Below are positions 1 to 8,572 of a stretch of 64,000 nt of DNA, piece by piece (within the stretch, counting starts at the first letter, position 1; every line of letters begins with the position of its first letter). This DNA is from Pseudomonas koreensis. GTDB lineage: Bacteria > Pseudomonadota > Gammaproteobacteria > Pseudomonadales > Pseudomonadaceae. The DNA lies in the NCBI RefSeq assembly GCF_012986595.1, contig NZ_JAAQYM010000005.1, positions 434,001 to 498,000 on the forward strand, given 5' to 3'. The notes beneath the pieces were generated by a model. It was not told the DNA's origin and did no database searches. It saw only the letters and a list, made by a program, of their open reading frames with translations. The translations under genes and the position numbers were made by a program.

Positions 1-1748
1 TCAACGGCACCACCGGCATCGCCGTGGGCATGGCCACTGATGTGCCGCCGCACAACCTGCGTGAAGTCGCCACCGCCTGCGTGCGTCTGCTCGATGAGCC
101 GAAAGCCACGGTCGAGCAGCTTTGTGAACACATTCAAGGCCCGGACTACCCGACCGAAGCGGAAATCATCACTCCGCGCGCCGATCTGCTGAAAATGTAT
201 GAAACCGGCAAGGGCTCGGTGCGCATGCGCGCCGTGTACCACGTCGAGGACGGCGACATCATCGTCACCGCGCTGCCGCATCAGGTCTCCGGGGCCAAGG
301 TGCTGGAGCAGATCGCCGCACTGATGCAGGCCAAACCGTCGAAAGCGCCGCAGATCGCTGACCTGCGCGACGAATCCGACCACGAAAACCCGTGCCGCAT
401 CGTGATCATTCCGGTCAACAGCCGCGTCGACCACGAAGCGCTGATGCAGCACCTGTTCGCCAGCACTGAGCTGGAGTCGACCTACCGGGTCAACGTCAAC
501 ATCATCGGTCTGGACGGCAAGCCGCAGCTGAAAAACCTGCGGGCGTTGCTGGTCGAATGGCTGGAATTCCGCGTGCTGACCGTGCGTCGCCGCCTGCAAT
601 TCCGCCTCGACAAGGTCGAGCGTCGTCTGCACCTGTTGGACGGTTTGCTGATCGCCTACCTCAACCTGGATGAAGTGATCCACATCATCCGCACCGAGGA
701 GCACCCGAAAGCCAAGCTGATCGAGCGCTTCGCCCTCAGCGAGATTCAGGCCGACTACATCCTCGACACCCGTCTGCGTCAATTGGCGCGACTGGAGGAG
801 ATGAAGCTGCGCGACGAGCAGGACGAACTGCTCAAGGAACAAGCCAAGCTGCAAGCGCTGCTGGGCAGCGAAGCCAAGCTGAAGAAGCTGGTGCGCACCG
901 AGCTGTTGAAAGACGCTGAAACCTACGGCGATGACCGTCGTTCGCCAATCGTCGAGCGCGCTGAAGCCAAGGCGCTGACCGAACACGATCTGCTGCCGAA
1001 CGAGAAAGTCACCGTCGTATTGTCCGAGAAAGGCTGGATTCGCTCAGCCAAGGGCCACGATATCGACGCCACCGGCCTGTCGTACAAGGCCGGCGACGGC
1101 TTCAAGACCTCGGCGGCGGGGCGCTCCAACCAGTCTGCCGTGGTGATTGACTCCACTGGCCGCAGCTACTCGGTCGCCGCGCACACGTTGCCGTCGGCCC
1201 GGGGCCAGGGCGAGCCGTTGACCGGCCGCCTGACGCCACCGCCCGGTGCCACGTTCGAATGCGTGCTGATGCCGGAAGATGATGCGCTGTACGTGATCGC
1301 CTCCGACGCCGGTTACGGTTTCGTGGTGAAAGGTGAAGACCTGCAAGCCAAGAACAAGGCCGGTAAAGCCCTGTTGAGCCTGCCTAACAACGCCAAGGTT
1401 ATCGCGCCGCGCCCGGTGCCCGATCGTGAGCAGAACTGGTTGGCCTCGGTAACGACCGAAGGTCGCCTGCTGATCTTCAAGATCAGCGATCTGCCACAAT
1501 TGGGTAAGGGCAAGGGCAACAAGATCATCGGGATCTCCGGTGAGCGCGTGGCCAGTCGCGAAGAATATGTCACGGACATCGCTGTGCTTCCGGAAGGCGC
1601 CACCCTGGTGCTGCAGGCCGGAAAACGGACCCTGTCGCTGAAGGCCGAAGACCTCGAACACTACAAAGGTGAACGTGGTCGTCGCGGTAATAAACTCCCG
1701 CGGGGCTTCCAGCGGGTGGATGCGCTGCTCGTCGAAAACCTCAATTAA
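1..1748 (+). CDS. parC: DNA topoisomerase IV subunit A, 5' end outside window
   Basis: Subunit A of topoisomerase IV, which breaks and rejoins DNA to unlink replicated chromosomes in complex with ParE. The window opens inside the gene: the frame is open from base 3 (reads NGTTGIAVGMATDVPPHN, a ParC/GyrA breakage-reunion signature) and stops at 1746-1748. About 581 residues are visible, so roughly 170 N-terminal residues including the active-site Tyr lie upstream, given about 750 residues for the family. A coiled-coil tower (LDKVERRLHLLDGLLIAYLN) is followed from about residue 320 of the visible part by the beta-pinwheel C-terminal domain. The pinwheel resembles ParC more than GyrA and lacks an obvious GyrA box. 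A PqiC-like gene follows, as after parC in other pseudomonads. Confidence 0.97.
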   Translation, partial: NGTTGIAVGMATDVPPHNLREVATACVRLLDEPKATVEQLCEHIQGPDYPTEAEIITPRADLLKMYETGKGSVRMRAVYHVEDGDIIVTALPHQVSGAKVLEQIAALMQAKPSKAPQIADLRDESDHENPCRIVIIPVNSRVDHEALMQHLFASTELESTYRVNVNIIGLDGKPQLKNLRALLVEWLEFRVLTVRRRLQFRLDKVERRLHLLDGLLIAYLNLDEVIHIIRTEEHPKAKLIERFALSEIQADYILDTRLRQLARLEEMKLRDEQDELLKEQAKLQALLGSEAKLKKLVRTELLKDAETYGDDRRSPIVERAEAKALTEHDLLPNEKVTVVLSEKGWIRSAKGHDIDATGLSYKAGDGFKTSAAGRSNQSAVVIDSTGRSYSVAAHTLPSARGQGEPLTGRLTPPPGATFECVLMPEDDALYVIASDAGYGFVVKGEDLQAKNKAGKALLSLPNNAKVIAPRPVPDREQNWLASVTTEGRLLIFKISDLPQLGKGKGNKIIGISGERVASREEYVTDIAVLPEGATLVLQAGKRTLSLKAEDLEHYKGERGRRGNKLPRGFQRVDALLVENLN

Positions 1749-1762
1749 GCGCCCTAGAGCGC

Positions 1763-1790
1763 TCGATCTACGATTTAACGCGTAGATCGA
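1763..1790. terminator. Hairpin after parC, possible terminator
   Basis: Ten-base inverted repeat TCGATCTACG (1763-1772) and CGTAGATCGA (1781-1790) with an eight-base loop, 15 bases after the parC stop. There is no uninterrupted T-run, only CGCTTTGG, so intrinsic termination is uncertain; it could instead stabilise the mRNA 3' end. Confidence 0.4.
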
Positions 1791-1922
1791 CGCTTTGGCG
1801 CTGGAGTCGGAACGCATATTCACGGATGATATGGCCTTTCCAAACGCAGGCGTGGCCGAGCGTTCTTCATATTTATTGAGTATTTTCACTGTGGTGAGCC
1901 TTGTGGCGGCCACTTGGACGGG

Positions 1923-2636
1923 ATGATGACTTCTCTGCGCCCCCTTATTTTCCTGCTCGCCGGCGTTTTGGGCCTGGCGGGTTGCAGCGTTCACCAGCCG
2001 GTGTCGCTGTATCAGCTGGACAGCGGAAGTCCGGCTCAGCCTGCGCAAAGCACAGGCATGGCGGTTTTGTTGGGACCGGTAGTCATCGCTGATTACCTGC
2101 AACGTGAAACCCTGCTGCAACGTCAACCGGACGGCAGCCTGCAAGCCTCGACCGACGGTCGCTGGGCGGGCAGCCTTTCGTCGGATATCGATCAATTGCT
2201 GATGCGTCAGGTTGCCGGTCATCTGGACAGCCAGCGCGTGGTATTGGCGCCGGCCACCCTGGGGTTTACCCCGGATGTGCAGGTGTTGCTGACCATCACG
2301 CGTCTGGACTCGGGTGAGAAACAACCGGCGATCCTCGATGCGCAATGGCGCCTGATCGACCGTCGCGGAAAGGTGCGCGATAACCGCATCGTCCATCTGC
2401 AGGAGCTGCACGCCGGCACCACGGCTTCGCAGGTTCAGGCCCAAGGCATTCTGCTGCAGCGTCTGGCCGAGCAGTTGTCGGTCGCGCTGAAACCGTTGGC
2501 CAATCAGCCACCAGTGGCCGAGGCGCCGCGTAAAGCGGCACCGAAGCCGGCAGCGCCGGCGGCGGAAGCCGAGAAGCAGCCGAAGATTCCGATGGCATCA
2601 CCGATTCGTACGGACATGGAAGTGTTCCGCTTCTGA
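1923..2636 (+). CDS. PqiC-like ABC-transport auxiliary lipoprotein
   Basis: Outer-membrane lipoprotein of the PqiC/YmbA (DUF330) family, which in PqiABC systems partners an MCE-type lipid transporter. The first 21 residues form a lipoprotein signal ending in the lipobox LAGC with lipidated Cys21. The YQLDSG motif and the segment VLLGPVVIADYLQRETLLQR are typical of this family, where the protein folds around residues 25-190. The tail from about 195 is Ala/Pro/Lys-rich and probably disordered. ATG 1923 was chosen because it gives a compact signal peptide; ATG 1926 and TTG 1914 are alternatives and the ribosome site is weak. No pqiA/pqiB genes are adjacent, so the partner transporter is not shown here. 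Confidence 0.82.
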   Translation: MMTSLRPLIFLLAGVLGLAGCSVHQPVSLYQLDSGSPAQPAQSTGMAVLLGPVVIADYLQRETLLQRQPDGSLQASTDGRWAGSLSSDIDQLLMRQVAGHLDSQRVVLAPATLGFTPDVQVLLTITRLDSGEKQPAILDAQWRLIDRRGKVRDNRIVHLQELHAGTTASQVQAQGILLQRLAEQLSVALKPLANQPPVAEAPRKAAPKPAAPAAEAEKQPKIPMASPIRTDMEVFRF

Positions 2637-2657
2637 GTCTGGTTTGAGTCAAGACAG

Positions 2658-2681
2658 AGCCCGCCTTGTGCGGGCTTTGTT
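2658..2681 (+). terminator. Intrinsic terminator after the pqiC-like gene
   Basis: AGCCCGC (2658-2664), loop CTTGT, GCGGGCT (2670-2676), then TTGTTG, 22 bases after the stop of the lipoprotein gene. A classic GC stem followed by a T-rich run. Confidence 0.8.
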
Positions 2682-2719
2682 GTGTCTGGGGGCTGGAGAT
2701 CTTTGCCGTCGGTGCGGGC

Positions 2720-2798
2720 CTCTTCGCGAGCAGGCTCGCTCCCACAGGGAATGTGGGCGCTGCTGATCAAGTGTGGGAGCGAGCCTGCTCGCGAAGAG
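2720..2798. repeat. REPIN-like inverted pair, TGTGGGAGCGAGCCTGCTCG type
   Basis: Two 27-base arms (2720-2746 and 2772-2798) that are perfect reverse complements, each containing a smaller internal palindrome (CGAGCCTGCTCG). This is the only copy of this REP family in the window. It lies between the convergent pqiC-like and ahpA-like genes, next to a terminator. Confidence 0.85.
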
Positions 2799-2812
2799 GC
2801 TGGTACAGGCAA

Positions 2813-2848
2813 CAAAAAAGCCCGCAGACAATCGCTTGTCTGCGGGCT
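2813..2848 (-). terminator. Intrinsic terminator for the AhpA/YtjB-like gene
   Basis: Thirteen-base stem AGCCCGCAGACAA / TTGTCTGCGGGCT with loop TCGC. On the minus strand it is followed by a run of six Ts (2814-2819). It lies about 47 bases beyond the stop of the minus-strand gene. Confidence 0.88.
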
Positions 2849-2862
2849 GATGTTTAGCCGCG

Positions 2863-2893
2863 AAAAGATCGCAGCCTTCGGCAGCGCCTACAG
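2863..2893. repeat. Single REP, AAAAGATCGCAGCCTTCGGC type
   Basis: One unpaired copy of the GATCGCAGCC...GGCAGC...CTACAG REP family that recurs as inverted pairs elsewhere in the window. It directly abuts the TAA stop (2895-2897) of the neighbouring minus-strand gene. Confidence 0.7.
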
Positions 2894-2894
2894 C

Positions 2895-4400
2895 TTACGC
2901 CCGGCGCTCATGCATCCGCGCCAGCTGCCGTTCGAGCATCGATGGATACGGCTCCATCAACCGCTCCACGCAGCAAGCCCCCTCAGGGCTGGCAATCGGG
3001 CGGATCCGTGCACGCTGGCGAATCAGCGCATCATCACCGATCTTGCGCTCGACCAGCAGCAGGTTGCGGCTGTGCTGCGACAGGGCCAGAGCATCCTGGG
3101 CCGAATCGGTCAGCAGCAGGTCGATCTGGCTCAGGCCGAACAGCTCATCGCCTAGGGTCAGGCCCAACTGCAATTGCAGGGTGATGCCGCTGTCGGCGAC
3201 TTCGATCTGCAACTGATGACCCAGTGCCCGCAGCAACTCGCCGCAGCAGATGGCGTTGGTCAGGTAGTCGTCACCGCTGTCTTCGGTGTGGAACAGCATC
3301 AGCGTGCTGCCATCGTTCAGCGTTTCGATTTCGCCCTGATACAGCGAAGCGGCCTGATCGAGGCAGTCGCGATAGCGTTCCTGCAATTCTTCCAGACGCG
3401 CACGGGGCAAACGCCGCAATTGCTCCTGTGAACCCAATTGCACCGCCAGCACGGCCGTGTGCTGCGGCACGCTTGGCGTGGCGCGGCGGACCGCAGGCTG
3501 CGCGGTTTCACTCAGCGATTCGTCGCGCAGGTCGGCGAACGCGTCATCGTCATCATCGTCTTCGACGGTGCTGACCACATGGCGCGGTGCAGGCTTTTGC
3601 GCGGCCATCGGACGGGTTTCGTCAATACTCGGATCACGCAGGTTGCGCACTTCGAATTCTGGCTCGTCGTCCTCGTCTGCGAATTCAGGTTCTGGCTCAG
3701 GCGCCGGCTCCGGCGCGTAGTTGGCGTGCAGTTGGCGGGCCAGATCGCCGATTTCATCCTGGCGTTCGATGCCCGGCGTGTGCTCGTCAATCCGGCGCAG
3801 CCAGACGCGCAATTGCAGCAGCGGTGTGGACAAATAGCGGCCCATGCGCAGGCTCAAGGCCAGCGACAGCGCCAACAGGATCGCACTGAGAATGCCCATG
3901 CTCTGCAGGCTGATGGTCATCGGCTGCTGGAACTGATCCATGTCCAGGCTGATGCGCAGTTGCCCGGCGGTCACGTCCTGAAAGGTGATCTTGCTCTCGT
4001 ACATGCCTTCGGCTTCGCCCAACAGGCTGTGCTTGGGGCGCTGACCGGATTCGGCGAGGATGCGGTTGTCCACGCTATAGATAGCCGCGTGGGCCACCAG
4101 TTTGTTCTTGGTCAGGTTGTTGAGCAGCACGTTGAGGCTGAGGATGTCGTTGGACACCAGCAGCTCTGTGGCGGAGGTGGCGGTCTGCGTGGTCAGGCTT
4201 TCGCCCAGCGCATCGGCCTGCTCGTGCATGGCCTGCTTGAATTGCAGACCCATCACCCCGGCATAGATCACCAGGGCCAGAGCGACCAGGATCACGTTAT
4301 GGCTGGCAATGCGCAATGCAATCGGTACACGGCGATGGCGCAGTGCACGGAAGATCAGCAGGAAGAAGTTATCGGTTTTAACTGGCGTTGGCCGGTTCAC
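2895..4400 (-). CDS. AhpA/YtjB-family membrane protein with HAMP-like region
   Basis: 501-residue membrane protein of the family found beside serB (E. coli YtjB/Smp, Pseudomonas AhpA). Transmembrane helix 1 is at about residues 30-50, a periplasmic stretch runs 55-165, helix 2 is at 166-184 (MGILSAILLALSLALSL), followed by a HAMP-like segment ending in ERQDEIGDLARQL. A Pro/Glu/Asp-rich linker spans about 230-300. The C-terminal part (about 310-470) has the spacing of a class III nucleotide-cyclase fold (AVLAVQL, then IETLNDGSTLMLF, then LQLGLTLGDELFG) but lacks the usual metal-binding Asp pair, so it is probably a non-catalytic relative. It is divergent from serB with 134 bases between start codons. 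Role unknown; a membrane-anchored signalling or scaffold function is inference. Confidence 0.78.
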   Translation of the reverse strand: MNRPTPVKTDNFFLLIFRALRHRRVPIALRIASHNVILVALALVIYAGVMGLQFKQAMHEQADALGESLTTQTATSATELLVSNDILSLNVLLNNLTKNKLVAHAAIYSVDNRILAESGQRPKHSLLGEAEGMYESKITFQDVTAGQLRISLDMDQFQQPMTISLQSMGILSAILLALSLALSLRMGRYLSTPLLQLRVWLRRIDEHTPGIERQDEIGDLARQLHANYAPEPAPEPEPEFADEDDEPEFEVRNLRDPSIDETRPMAAQKPAPRHVVSTVEDDDDDDAFADLRDESLSETAQPAVRRATPSVPQHTAVLAVQLGSQEQLRRLPRARLEELQERYRDCLDQAASLYQGEIETLNDGSTLMLFHTEDSGDDYLTNAICCGELLRALGHQLQIEVADSGITLQLQLGLTLGDELFGLSQIDLLLTDSAQDALALSQHSRNLLLVERKIGDDALIRQRARIRPIASPEGACCVERLMEPYPSMLERQLARMHERRA

Positions 4401-4534
4401 TGAGCTCGGCTCTTTTGTCCGTGAAGTTGACGCGCAGTATAGCGACAGGCCCTAGACCGGCAAAGCGCTCACGGTGCCCGATGGTCACTGAAAGTGGGTA
4501 GAATGCGGTTTTTTTCCAGTTGCGGGGGTGCGCG

Positions 4535-5749
4535 TTGCGCGAAATCGTCCTGATTAACATCACGGGAGTCGACCGTCCAGGTCTGACTGCGGCCATTACC
4601 GGCGTTCTGGCACAAGGTGGTGTGAACATTCTCGACATCGGTCAGGCGGTGATCCACGACACCCTGTCGTTCGGCATCCTGGTTGAAATTCCCGATTCCG
4701 AGCAAGGCAAGGCGGTGCTCAAGGACATCCTGTTCAAGGGCTACGAGCTCGACCAGCAGGTGCGCTTCACCCCGGTGTCCGAAGAGGACTACCAGCAGTG
4801 GGTGGGCAATCAGGGCAAAAAACGCCACATCGTCACCCTGTTGACCCGCAAAGTGACCGCCGGCCAATTGCAGGCAGTCAGCTCGATCACCGCCAAATAC
4901 GGCCTTAACATCGACCATATCGACCGTTTGTCGGGTCGCATGCCGCTGGACACGCCAGCCGACAAGGGCAAGGGCTGCATCGAGTTCTCCGTGCGTGGCG
5001 AGGCGGCTGATCCGCAGGCGCTGCGTGCCGAATTCCTCAGCGTCGCCCAGGAGCTGAACGTCGATATCGCCTTCCAGGAAGATTCGCTGTTCCGTCGCAA
5101 CCGGCGTCTGGCGGTGTTCGACATGGACTCGACGCTGATCGAAGCCGAAGTCATCGACGAACTGGCCAAGGCCGCCGGTGTGGGCGAGCAAGTCTCGGCC
5201 ATCACCGAGCGCGCCATGGCCGGCGAGCTGGACTTTCGCGCCAGCTTCAAGGAACGTCTGGCACTGCTCAAGGGCCTCGACGTCAGCGTGCTGGACTCGA
5301 TCGGCGCCTCGCTGCGGCTGACCGAAGGCGCGGAAACCCTGTTCGCCGAACTCAAGCGCCTGGGCTACAAAACGGCGATCCTGTCCGGCGGCTTCACTTA
5401 TTTCGCCAAGCAGTTGCAGGCCAAACTCGGCATCGACTACGTGTTCGCCAACGAACTGGAAGTGGTCGACGGCAAGTGCACCGGCGTGGCAATCGAGCCG
5501 ATTGTCGATGCCCAGCGCAAGGCCGACCTGCTGAAGGAGCTGGCGCACAAGGAAGGTTTGCGTCTGGAGCAGACCATCGCGGTCGGCGATGGCGCGAATG
5601 ACTTGCCGATGCTGGCGATCGCCGGTCTGGGCGTGGCGTTCCGTGCCAAGCCGCTGGTCAAACAGTCGGCGAAGCAGGCGATCTCCACCCTGGGGCTGGA
5701 TGGCGTGTTGTATCTGCTGGGCTTCCGCGATCGCGACGGGCAGCTCTAA
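4535..5749 (+). CDS. serB: Phosphoserine phosphatase
   Basis: Hydrolyses O-phosphoserine to serine, the last step of serine synthesis. About 404 residues. Two ACT-type regulatory domains occupy residues 1-180 (MREIVLINITGVDRPG and KRHIVTLLTRKVTAGQ). The HAD phosphatase domain follows, with motif I FDMDSTLIEAEVID (nucleophile and acid Asp), motif II AILSGGFTYFA and motif III/IV VGDGANDLPML. The start is TTG at 4535, preceded by GGGGG at 4524-4528. An in-frame TTG at 4520 is the alternative but adds residues not seen in relatives. This long ACT-ACT-HAD form is typical of Pseudomonas and longer than the 322-residue E. coli enzyme. Confidence 0.96.
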   Translation: MREIVLINITGVDRPGLTAAITGVLAQGGVNILDIGQAVIHDTLSFGILVEIPDSEQGKAVLKDILFKGYELDQQVRFTPVSEEDYQQWVGNQGKKRHIVTLLTRKVTAGQLQAVSSITAKYGLNIDHIDRLSGRMPLDTPADKGKGCIEFSVRGEAADPQALRAEFLSVAQELNVDIAFQEDSLFRRNRRLAVFDMDSTLIEAEVIDELAKAAGVGEQVSAITERAMAGELDFRASFKERLALLKGLDVSVLDSIGASLRLTEGAETLFAELKRLGYKTAILSGGFTYFAKQLQAKLGIDYVFANELEVVDGKCTGVAIEPIVDAQRKADLLKELAHKEGLRLEQTIAVGDGANDLPMLAIAGLGVAFRAKPLVKQSAKQAISTLGLDGVLYLLGFRDRDGQL

Positions 5750-5764
5750 GCCTGGTGCGGGCCT

Positions 5765-5873
5765 CTGTGGCGAGGGAGCTTGCTCCCGCTGGACTGCGCA
5801 GCAGGCCCCTTCTTTTGCTGGATATAGAGGGAGTCGCTTCGCAACTCAGCGGGAGCAAGCTCCCTCGCCACAG
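5765..5873. repeat. REPIN, CTGTGGCGAGGGAGCTTGCT type
   Basis: Perfect 27-base inverted arms at 5765-5791 and 5847-5873 around about 55 bases of spacer. Each arm holds the internal palindrome GGGAGCTTGCTCCC. It sits between the convergent serB and PilZ-like genes and belongs to the most frequent repeat family in the window. Confidence 0.9.
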
Positions 5874-5888
5874 GTTTCTGGATTGCCC

Positions 5889-7643
5889 CTAAAGCGACTT
5901 CCATAACGAATCAAAATCCTCCTCGCTCCCGCCATTGCGTGCGGCCTCCAGCGAGCGATAGGCAAACTGATTGAAACTGTGCGTACTCGCCACTCGTCGA
6001 TCCAGTCCGGCGCGGTGTTCTTCGCCGTGGGTGTTGATCAGCACTTTATTGCCCTCTTGAAACGGCAAGCGCGGGGCCAGCAGGGTCGCGGGCAAGTCGA
6101 TCGCACTGATCTCGGGCAACAGCAGGCCGCGTAAGTAGTGGCTGTGATCGTCCCGCGAGCGCACCAGTTGCAAACCGCAGGGTTCGGCGTGGGGTGCCAC
6201 CAGCTCAATGCCCATTTGCGGTCCGCCGCCGCGTACCTGACGTATCCAGCGGACCACCGCAATGCTCCAGCCCTGATTCGAACTGTCCTGAATTCCGACC
6301 ATCTCCCCGGCCTGCAGCTCGGCGGGCACTTCGCTTGGCCAGCCCAGGCAATAACCGCCGGGGCTGTGGTTGATCACCGGCAGCGTATAGGTCGGGTAAT
6401 GCGGGGTGTGGTCGGCAGCCTTTTCGTCTTCACCGAGTTGGTCGTACTGGATTTCTTCGTAGGGCAGAAACTCATCCGCGTGGCTTTGCGGGGCGGCGTC
6501 GAAGGCCTGGCTCCAGCTGTCCTTTTCGCCCTGGACCACGGCGCGGCTGAAGTTCGCCGCGCGGGCGCCGGGATGCTTGAGCAACTCACTGAAGGTGCGC
6601 TCGCCGCCCAGATAGAAGTGCAGGGCGCTCATGCCCACGCACACGGTCAGGTTGCCTTGGCCAACGGTGCGCTGAAAGCTGCGCTCGGCGGTCTGGCCCC
6701 AACTGGCGTGTACATGTTGCAGGGTGTCGAAGCTCAGCCCTGTCGGGACGGGCAGCGGCGTCGAGGTCTCCTGATGTTGTAAATGCGCTTCGATGACATT
6801 CACCAGCGGCTGCGGATCGAAGCCGAGCAGTGCGCCCTGTTGCTCCTTGCGAAACATGCTGCTGTAACGCGGGCCGGTGTCCAGCTCGGCGCTGATGGCG
6901 AGCAGTCCGTCGTCCGGACTGCCGGGATGCAGCTTGAGCAGGGCGCTCCATGGCTCCAGCACTTCGGCCAGCCGGGCGATCTGGTTTTGCCGCAGTTGAT
7001 TGCAGCGGGCGCTGCCCAGCAGCAGGGCGGCAATGTAGGTCTGCTCCAGGCTCAGTTCGGTGGTCAGGCTCGCCAGGTCGTCGTGCACTCGCCGCTGTTG
7101 CAACTGTAATCCGCTGGCGCAGTGATACAACTGATGCAGCTCGAACCACAGCTGTTCCGGCGCCGGGCTATACAGCTGCGCGGCCCGCAGCAGTTGTGCC
7201 TTGAGCGCATGCGCGGCCCGCTGCAAAGCCTGGCCGACCAGCGCAGCGCGATCCTTGTGGTACTTGGGGGCAATGCGCAGCACGATCTGTTTGTAACCGA
7301 TAGCCAACTGATTTTGCAGCGCCTGACACAGGTTGCTGATCTTGCGCGAGCGATCGTCGAGCATGATCGCCTGATGCAGGAAGTGCCGCTCCAGATGCTG
7401 GCAGACGAAATACACTTCGGGGCGCAGCAACTCCAGCAGTTGCAGGCGATTGTCGCTGGGGGTGAGCAATTGGTTGAGTTCGCCCAGGCCTTGATACAAC
7501 TGGCGGGCGGTTTCGCCGATGTTGGCCTTGGGCAGGCCGGCGATCCAGCGCTTGAGGTCGCGCGGGGTTGCTTCGCAGAACGACAGGCGTGACTGCGTTG
7601 GAGTCGGAGCGCTTAGCAGCGGAGAGGAGATGGTCTGGCTCAT
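5889..7643 (-). CDS. PilZ-domain-like protein of unknown role
   Basis: 584-residue soluble protein matching the gene found between serB and psd in P. aeruginosa. Residues 1-420 are mostly helical with Leu/Gln-rich stretches and no domain I recognise. From about residue 430 a PilZ-like barrel is suggested by VINHSPGGYCLGW (the N/D-x-S-x-x-G half of the c-di-GMP motif) and strands such as VGIQDSSNQGWSIAVVRWIR and MGIELVAP. The RxxxR half-motif is not evident just upstream, so c-di-GMP binding is doubtful. ATG 7643 (MSQTISSPL) is preferred over ATG 7655, which would add MVFG. A role in c-di-GMP-linked surface behaviour is only inference. Confidence 0.7.
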   Translation of the reverse strand: MSQTISSPLLSAPTPTQSRLSFCEATPRDLKRWIAGLPKANIGETARQLYQGLGELNQLLTPSDNRLQLLELLRPEVYFVCQHLERHFLHQAIMLDDRSRKISNLCQALQNQLAIGYKQIVLRIAPKYHKDRAALVGQALQRAAHALKAQLLRAAQLYSPAPEQLWFELHQLYHCASGLQLQQRRVHDDLASLTTELSLEQTYIAALLLGSARCNQLRQNQIARLAEVLEPWSALLKLHPGSPDDGLLAISAELDTGPRYSSMFRKEQQGALLGFDPQPLVNVIEAHLQHQETSTPLPVPTGLSFDTLQHVHASWGQTAERSFQRTVGQGNLTVCVGMSALHFYLGGERTFSELLKHPGARAANFSRAVVQGEKDSWSQAFDAAPQSHADEFLPYEEIQYDQLGEDEKAADHTPHYPTYTLPVINHSPGGYCLGWPSEVPAELQAGEMVGIQDSSNQGWSIAVVRWIRQVRGGGPQMGIELVAPHAEPCGLQLVRSRDDHSHYLRGLLLPEISAIDLPATLLAPRLPFQEGNKVLINTHGEEHRAGLDRRVASTHSFNQFAYRSLEAARNGGSEEDFDSLWKSL

Positions 7644-7673
7644 GCCAAAAACCATAGCAGCAATTACAGCAAT

Positions 7674-7703
7674 CGGTGGGAGCGGCCGAGGCTGCTCCCA
7701 CCG
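7674..7703. repeat. Single hairpin, CGGTGGGAGC type
   Basis: Ten-base arms CGGTGGGAGC (7674-7683) and GCTCCCACCG (7694-7703) just past the psd stop on the minus strand. It resembles half of the TGTGGGAGC repeat family. It may act as a psd 3' end structure, but no T-run follows. Confidence 0.55.
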
Positions 7704-7711
7704 AGGATGAA

Positions 7712-8572
7712 TCAGGCTGTTGGCAGTGCCAGCGCCTGGCCCATCTGCACGGGCGAACCGGCAGCCAGCTCTTCAACCCATTTCACCTGATCCGGCCCGA
7801 ACAGCACGATCGCGGTCGATCCCAGCTTGAAGCGGCCCAGTTCGGCGCCTTTTTCCAGATGGATCGGCGCACGAGCGGCTTCGTCGTAGCGGAAGGTTTT
7901 CAGTTCGCGCTTCGGCGGGGTGACCAGACCGGCCCACACGGTTTCGATCGACGCGACGATCATCGCGCCGACCAGCACGACGGCCATCGGGCCACGCTCG
8001 GTGTCGAAGATGCATGCCACGCGTTCGTTGCGGGCGAACAGTTCCGGGACGTTTTCCGCGGTGGTCTGGTTGACCGAGAAGATCCGGCCCGGGATGTAGA
8101 CCATCTCGCGCAGGGTACCGGCCAGCGGCATGTGCACGCGGTGGTAATCCTTCGGCGACAGGTAAATGGTGGCGAAGTCGCCGCCCATGAACGGTGCGGC
8201 ATTCGCTGCGTCACCGCCGAGCAACTCCAGCACGCTGAAGCTGTGGCCCTTGGCCTGGAACACCCGCCCGTGTTCGATCGGGCCGAGCTGGCTGACCGCA
8301 CCGTCGGCCGGGCTGAGGATCGCACCCGGGGTTTCGTCCAGCGGACGCGCGCCGTCTTTCAGGGCGCGGGTGAAGAAGGCGTTGAAGTGCTCGTAGGCGG
8401 TCAGGTCTTCGACCAGCGCTTGCGACATGTCCACCTGATAACGCTTGGCGAACCACTGGGTGAAGGCATTCTTGAACCAGCGCACGCGGCACTCGGCAAC
8501 GCAGCCGGCCAGGCGCGACAGCAGGTGATGCGGCAGCAGGTACTGGCTGAGGATAAACAGACGCTCTTTCAT
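7712..8572 (-). CDS. psd: Phosphatidylserine decarboxylase proenzyme
   Basis: Inner-membrane pyruvoyl enzyme that converts phosphatidylserine to phosphatidylethanolamine. 286 residues, the usual bacterial length. The self-cleavage site LGST is at residues 250-253 (cleavage between Gly251 and Ser252, giving the pyruvoyl alpha chain). The SPADGAVS and HRVHMPLAG segments supply the Asp and His of the maturation triad. The ATG overlaps the stop of rhdA by one base (TAATG on the minus strand), so the two are probably translationally coupled. Confidence 0.96.
   Translation of the reverse strand: MKERLFILSQYLLPHHLLSRLAGCVAECRVRWFKNAFTQWFAKRYQVDMSQALVEDLTAYEHFNAFFTRALKDGARPLDETPGAILSPADGAVSQLGPIEHGRVFQAKGHSFSVLELLGGDAANAAPFMGGDFATIYLSPKDYHRVHMPLAGTLREMVYIPGRIFSVNQTTAENVPELFARNERVACIFDTERGPMAVVLVGAMIVASIETVWAGLVTPPKRELKTFRYDEAARAPIHLEKGAELGRFKLGSTAIVLFGPDQVKWVEELAAGSPVQMGQALALPTA

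Noticed and set aside
2720..2893. CRISPR-like repeats from recurring palindromes
   Set aside because: Copies are paired inverted REPs scattered through the window, not direct repeats with regular spacers; no cas genes.
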